The translations under genes and the position numbers were made by a program. From Mycolicibacterium nivoides (GTDB taxonomy: Bacteria > Actinomycetota > Actinomycetes > Mycobacteriales > Mycobacteriaceae), in NCBI RefSeq assembly GCF_003855255.1, contig NZ_CP034072.1, forward strand, positions 3,092,727 to 3,156,726: 64,000 bases of DNA, read 5' to 3'. Below are positions 60,026 through 64,000 of this stretch, one piece after another; within the stretch, counting starts at the first letter, position 1; each line of letters begins with the position of its first letter. Under the pieces are notes generated by a model that had not been told where the DNA came from, searched no databases, and saw only the letters and a program-made list of their open reading frames with translations.

Positions 60026-61975
60026 ATGGACAGCGCCGACCCCGCCGAGCTGATCCGCCGTGCCGATGCCTCCCTCGCCCGTGTCGGCAAACTTCGCGCC
60101 GAGATTGCCGACCGCGTCCGCGCCGGCACCGACGAGGTGGTGACGCAAACGCTGCAATCGGCGCCGCTGCAGCACCTGCGCCCCTATCTGGCGCGCGGCG
60201 CCCGCCTCGGCGGGCTGGCCAGTTCCGAGTACCGCACCGTGGGAGCCATCCACACCGTGCCGGCCCGGGTGTTGACCCAGGTGCCCGGTGTCGACATCGA
60301 GACCGCACAGTCGGTGCAGGCGGCAGCCCAGGCCATGGCCGACCACGTCCGCACCACCAGTCGCCCCCGGTTGCGTGCCGAGCAGGACACCGAGTTGCTG
60401 ACCTCGCTGCTGACACTGGTTCAGGCCGACGTACCGGTCAAGCAGCTGCGCCGGCTGATGCCACGACTGCGCGGCCACACCGCATCGGATCAGTTGCTCG
60501 ATTCGGTGGGCGGGCTGCTCGACCGCATAGACGACGCCCACCACAGCGACGGCGACGTGTGGGCGATCTACCGCTCCAACCCCCGCCCCATCGACCAGCT
60601 GCTGAGCGAATTCTCCTCCGGGACAACCGATGTGGATGCCGCCCAGGGATTCGTCGGGGCGGAGGTGGCCGCACAGGTCGAGCAGACGGTGCTGAACCGC
60701 TCATTGCTGCGCACCGAATTGCGCGGCTACCAGGAATTCGGCGCCCGCTATGCGGTGGCCCGCGAGCGGACCCTGCTGTGCGACGACCTGGGGCTGGGCA
60801 AAACCCTGCAGGCACTGGCGGTGGCCGCACACCTGGCCGCCGCCGAACAGCTGCGGCACACCCTGGTGGTCTGCCAGCCCAACACCGGAATCCATTGGGC
60901 CGCAGAAACAGCCAAGCACACCGCGCTGCGGGCGATCGAGATCCGCGGCAGTGAACGCGATGCGCGCCTTGAGAATTGGAAGAATTCCGGCGGCGTGGCC
61001 ATCGTCTCCTACGACACCCTGCAGCGCATCAAACTGCCCGAACGTCCCACGCTGGTCGTCGTCGACGAGGCGCACCTGCTGCGCGACCCGAAATCCGACC
61101 GTGCCCGCGCCGTGCGCAACGTGCTGACCTCAGACAACCGCGTGCTGTTCCTGTCCGGGGTACCGATGCACCAGCGGATCGGCGGCTTTCGTCATCTGGC
61201 CGACTTCCTGCAACCCGACGTCGCGGGCAAGGTGGCGCCCAACGCCGGCGAACGAGGATCGATCGCCTTCCGCCGCGCGGTCGACCGCGTGCACCTGCGC
61301 CGCGACTACCGCGACGTGGTCGACGAACTGCCGGCGCGGATCGCCACCGAGGAATGGGTGCGGCTCAACCGCACCGACCGCGAGCGGTATCGCCAAGCCG
61401 TCTCCAGCGGCAACTTCAGCGCGATCCGGCAGGGCGCCTGGCCGTCCGGCGTACCGACGCCGGGCGCCAAGCTGGACCGGCTCATCGAACTCACCAACGA
61501 GGCCCACATCAACGGGGCCCGGGTGGCGGTGTTCTCCCACTATCCCGCGGTTCTCGACGTGATCCGGAAAGCCTTGCCGGGCAATATCTTCGGAACCGTG
61601 GACGCATCGGTACCCGATCAGCAGGCTGTCCTCGACGCGTTCGCGACCGACCGCGGCCCGGCCACCCTGTTGGCTCATATCGGTGCCGGTGCCCTGGACC
61701 TGCGCCGGCTCAACGCGCCGGTGGTGTTCATCATCGCCGAACCCCAGTGGCAGCCGCGTACCGAGCGGCAGGTCATCGGGCGCACCCAGCGACTCAGCGA
61801 ACTGCACACCGTGCGGGTGCATCGACTACTGGCCAGGGGCACCGTCGACGAGCCGATCCGCCGCCTGGCGCATCATCCCGACCAGGCACCACCGCATCAG
61901 GACGAGGTGGTGCGGGCCGAGCAGGTACGTCTGGCCCGGGCCGGGCTGACCGCGAAGTTCAGTGGAAACGGTTGA
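60026..61975 (+). CDS. SNF2-type ATPase/helicase
   Basis: The protein has 649 residues. The N-terminus (1-230) is helical and includes a helix-hairpin-helix-like segment at about 72-97 (TVPARVLTQVPGVDIETA). The motor has Walker A DDLGLGKT (253-260), DEAH at 347-350, LSGVP at 376-380 where SNF2 proteins usually have SGTP, and motif VI in QVIGRTQRLSELHTV near residue 590. It would move along DNA and remodel bound proteins. No partner genes are seen. The 3' end overlaps the convergent Pro-rich gene by 17 bases. Confidence 0.9.
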   Translation: MDSADPAELIRRADASLARVGKLRAEIADRVRAGTDEVVTQTLQSAPLQHLRPYLARGARLGGLASSEYRTVGAIHTVPARVLTQVPGVDIETAQSVQAAAQAMADHVRTTSRPRLRAEQDTELLTSLLTLVQADVPVKQLRRLMPRLRGHTASDQLLDSVGGLLDRIDDAHHSDGDVWAIYRSNPRPIDQLLSEFSSGTTDVDAAQGFVGAEVAAQVEQTVLNRSLLRTELRGYQEFGARYAVARERTLLCDDLGLGKTLQALAVAAHLAAAEQLRHTLVVCQPNTGIHWAAETAKHTALRAIEIRGSERDARLENWKNSGGVAIVSYDTLQRIKLPERPTLVVVDEAHLLRDPKSDRARAVRNVLTSDNRVLFLSGVPMHQRIGGFRHLADFLQPDVAGKVAPNAGERGSIAFRRAVDRVHLRRDYRDVVDELPARIATEEWVRLNRTDRERYRQAVSSGNFSAIRQGAWPSGVPTPGAKLDRLIELTNEAHINGARVAVFSHYPAVLDVIRKALPGNIFGTVDASVPDQQAVLDAFATDRGPATLLAHIGAGALDLRRLNAPVVFIIAEPQWQPRTERQVIGRTQRLSELHTVRVHRLLARGTVDEPIRRLAHHPDQAPPHQDEVVRAEQVRLARAGLTAKFSGNG

Positions 61976-63119
61976 TGATCGGGATGCGCTCGATGATCCG
62001 GTCCCGCAGCCGCGGCTGCGGATAGGTCACCGGCGGGGGGACATACGGCGGCGGCGTATAGACCGGCGCCGGCGGTGGCGTGTAGACCGGGGCCGGTGCG
62101 GGCGGAACGTATGCGGGCGCAGGGGCCGGGGCGGCAGGGGCCTGCGGGACCTGGGCGGGCGGCTGGTGCGCCGGCGGGTTGACGGCCTCGACCGCCTGGG
62201 CCGGCGGCGGAGCCGCGGGAGTCTGCGGCGGTGCGGCAGGCGCCGGCTTGATGGCGGGTTTGTCGGCGGGCTTCTGCACCGGCTTCGGTGCAGGCCCGGC
62301 TTCGGGCGCCGATTCCTGAATGCTCGCGGCGTGCGCGGTCTCCGATACCGCGCCCGGATGAAGATGCAGGCCGATGGCGGCCGAGGTCGCGACGACGAGC
62401 GTCACCAAAGCCCCGCCGACGACCGACGACAATGCGCCGACCTTGGTCCAGTGCACCGCCTTGACCGGAGTGGCAACGGTATTCACCGCGAGCGCCGCCG
62501 CCAGCCCCGCACCTCGGGCGAACGCGAGATCGGATTCTGCTGCGGTGATCACCGCAGCCGGGATGGAGTCGGCCAGCTCGGCCACCGTCGGATCGTGGGC
62601 ATCGGAGCCCAGGATGAACATCGCGCTGACCGGCCTGCCGGTGAGCGCCAGCAGCCCGGCGATATCGGTCGCGAACGTCTCGGACCGCTCGATCCGGTCG
62701 GCGCTGACGTCGTCGGGCGTCACGATCGCCACCACCGCGGCGTCGGGTTCGACGATGCAGACCGCGATGTCGTCGTGTTCGGTGATCTCGGCGATGCCAC
62801 TGGCCAGCATGCCGGCCGCCTCGATCTCCGAGACTGCGAAGACGTTTCCGTAGCCGCGGGTGTCCAGGGCCTCCATGATGTGCCCGGCCAGCGGGGCGGC
62901 GTCATTGGTCCACGTCACGCCGATCGCATGGATGCGGTGTCCGCCTTCGAGCTCGGTGTCGTCCACCAGGCCACGCAGCAGTCCGTCGGGGTCGTAGCCG
63001 ATGACGTCCTCGAGGGAGATCGCGCCACGATCGACCGGGCGCCCCTCGCCCGTCGTGCCTTCGACGAGCACCCACCGAACGGCTCTCGAAGTCATCGCGA
63101 GGCCGAGCACGAGATCCAT
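61959..63119 (-). CDS. Rv0312-like membrane protein with Pro-rich tail
   Basis: The protein has 386 residues. An N-terminal domain of about 215 residues with an actin/Hsp70-like ring of small strands (LGLAMTSRAVRWVLVEGTTG at the start) is followed by one membrane helix (about residues 225-250) and a long Pro/Ala/Lys-rich tail with repeats of the type PVYTPPPAP. The tail ends in a basic stretch. It resembles the mycobacterial Rv0312-type family (DUF7159) as I recall it. It would place the N-terminus inside and the Pro-rich tail in the wall. Confidence 0.8.
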   Translation of the reverse strand: MDLVLGLAMTSRAVRWVLVEGTTGEGRPVDRGAISLEDVIGYDPDGLLRGLVDDTELEGGHRIHAIGVTWTNDAAPLAGHIMEALDTRGYGNVFAVSEIEAAGMLASGIAEITEHDDIAVCIVEPDAAVVAIVTPDDVSADRIERSETFATDIAGLLALTGRPVSAMFILGSDAHDPTVAELADSIPAAVITAAESDLAFARGAGLAAALAVNTVATPVKAVHWTKVGALSSVVGGALVTLVVATSAAIGLHLHPGAVSETAHAASIQESAPEAGPAPKPVQKPADKPAIKPAPAAPPQTPAAPPPAQAVEAVNPPAHQPPAQVPQAPAAPAPAPAYVPPAPAPVYTPPPAPVYTPPPYVPPPVTYPQPRLRDRIIERIPIINRFH

Positions 63120-63264
63120 ACCGATCCCCCGATCTGCCTAGTCAGTCGTTGTTCAGGTTACCGGTGTGACGCCGCTTACAGGTGGGTGCGGCGATCTACG
63201 CGCAAACTCCCCCATCCGGCATGGGCCCGCACTCCTACTGCGGCACACCATAAGCTCGCTGCAT

Positions 63265-63717
63265 ATGAGGTACATCGCCGCCGTCCTGGCCACCACATCC
63301 GTGCTCGCCGGATGTGCGGTCGCGGGCATGCCGACGATGGCTGCGGTGACCAACGAATGGCGGCAGGCCGTCATGGAGGCGGTGGCCGGCCTCGGCTCGA
63401 AGATGGGTCCGATCGGCAATGCGATGGTGACCGCCGACCACAAGACCGACTACGGCGCACTGCACAGCGCGTGCAACGACATGCGCCATTACATCGACTC
63501 GGTGCAGAACAAGGTCCTGCCCGGGCCCGACATCGAGGTCAACACGGCCCTGCGGGCAGGTTTCGACGGCTACCGCAGCATGGCCGACCAATGCGTGGGG
63601 TTGACGCCGGCAAACAGTTCCGGCCGGCTGATGAAGTTGGGCGCCACCATCGACGAGGCTCATCTGCACATCAAGGACGCGCTGAGGCTGCTGGGCGTCG
63701 CCATCCCGAACCGCTAG
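63265..63717 (+). CDS. small lipoprotein
   Basis: The protein has 150 residues from the ATG at 63265. The signal peptide ends in SVLAGC, a lipobox. The mature part is mainly helical (KMGPIGNAMVTADHKTD, then HLHIKDALRLLG) and has two Cys (SACNDM and DQCVGL) beside the lipid Cys. No family is recognised. The stop overlaps the stop of the convergent tetR gene by 3 bases. Confidence 0.75.
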   Translation: MRYIAAVLATTSVLAGCAVAGMPTMAAVTNEWRQAVMEAVAGLGSKMGPIGNAMVTADHKTDYGALHSACNDMRHYIDSVQNKVLPGPDIEVNTALRAGFDGYRSMADQCVGLTPANSSGRLMKLGATIDEAHLHIKDALRLLGVAIPNR

Positions 63718-64000
63718 GGCCACAGACCGGCGGCGACCGCGGCGAGCCGATCGAGCTTGACCCGTGAGGCCCCGTCCCGGGCCTGCTGGGCGATACCGCT
63801 GAGCAGGGCCATCACATAGCGGGCCAAGGCGTCCGGATCGGTCGAGGACGGCAGGGCCCCGGCCGCGATATCGGCGCGGATCTTGTCGGCGAACTGGGCG
63901 ATCTTGTGTTCGCGGACGATGCGCATGGATTTCTGCACGACCGGGTCGGTGGTCCCCGCATCGCCGCTGACGATCAGGCAGCCCGAGGGAAGCCCGCGGC
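63714..64000 (-). CDS. TetR-family regulator, C-terminal part (5' end outside window)
   Basis: At least 95 codons are visible. The sequence RGLPSGCLIVSGDAG, then MALLSGIAQQARDGASR, is typical of the TetR C-terminal domain and the visible end is complete. The start and the DNA-binding part lie beyond the right edge. An internal ATG near 63938 is not the true start. The target is unknown. Confidence 0.8.
   Translation of the reverse strand, partial: RGLPSGCLIVSGDAGTTDPVVQKSMRIVREHKIAQFADKIRADIAAGALPSSTDPDALARYVMALLSGIAQQARDGASRVKLDRLAAVAAGLWP

Noticed and set aside
61962..63767. 601-codon open frame on the plus strand
   Set aside because: It covers the Pro-rich protein gene in antisense and the Arg/Gly repeats come from reading Pro codons backwards.
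1..64000. CRISPR arrays, insertion sequences, integrases, tRNA or rRNA genes
   Set aside because: I looked for spaced direct repeats, transposase motifs and tRNA arms by eye and saw none; a short or diverged element could still be missed.

Overview
The window is high-GC actinobacterial chromosome, most likely from a fast-growing environmental mycobacterium (Mycolicibacterium type). Supporting this are an Arr rifampicin ADP-ribosyltransferase, PknH-type sensor lipoproteins, an Ig-like/YkuD L,D-transpeptidase, a Ddn-like F420-type oxidoreductase, a DesA3-like desaturase, a P450, a cNMP-binding ABC transporter of the Rv0073/Rv2564 type, many GTG/TTG starts and very tight gene packing. I see no tRNA, rRNA, CRISPR array, insertion sequence or complete prophage. 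The species is inferred, not proven.

Layout. 1-8.9 kb: a nine-gene, leftward, translationally coupled operon. It has three tandem paralogous membrane-anchored proteins, then a MoxR AAA+ ATPase, a DUF58 protein, a small membrane protein, two VWA-type membrane proteins and a TPR-like protein cut by the window edge. 9-13.2 kb: a PknH-type sensor lipoprotein, a ricin-type lectin protein, an L,D-transpeptidase, an HNH nuclease and a LOG-family protein. 13.4-15.4 kb: prfC and a small membrane protein. 15.5-20.9 kb: a catabolic unit (NCS1 permease, amidase, LysR regulator, iron-type alcohol dehydrogenase) whose two promoters carry the same operator and -35/-10 layout. 20.9-27.7 kb: a phytase-like esterase lipoprotein, a secreted protein, an MscS channel, an OPT transporter and a small membrane protein. 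27.7-32.1 kb: an eroded stretch with a frameshifted RNase H pseudogene, an intact PLD-helicase-DUF3427 protein and a truncated ADP-ribosyltransferase remnant.

32-36.9 kb: an atypical SDR, arr, a ubiquitin-like/Mut7-C protein, a deazaflavin oxidoreductase, a lipoprotein and a small membrane protein. 37-41 kb: an ABC transporter with a cyclic-nucleotide-binding domain, a NYN/OST-HTH putative RNase and galK. 41-47.3 kb: a Pro/Thr-rich anchored protein with its partner, a patatin with a TetR regulator, a 44-residue basic protein, a flavin monooxygenase, a P450 and a small secreted protein. 47.5-55.3 kb: two related sensor lipoproteins with a shared leader flank a phage-lysin-like hydrolase, a desaturase and a glycosyltransferase/toroid/GH130 operon. 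55.3-59.7 kb: a receptor kinase with an external amino-acid-binding-protein domain, divergent from a membrane protein with an embedded kinase-like segment and a flippase-like C-terminus. 60-64 kb: an SNF2-type ATPase, a Pro-rich anchored protein, a lipoprotein and the end of a TetR gene.

The most unusual candidates are the substrate-binding-protein receptor kinase paired with the kinase-like flippase gene, the cNMP-gated transporter coupled to a NYN/OST-HTH protein, the duplicated LysR operator-promoter module, and the helicase with its eroded RNase H/ADP-ribosyltransferase neighbours.
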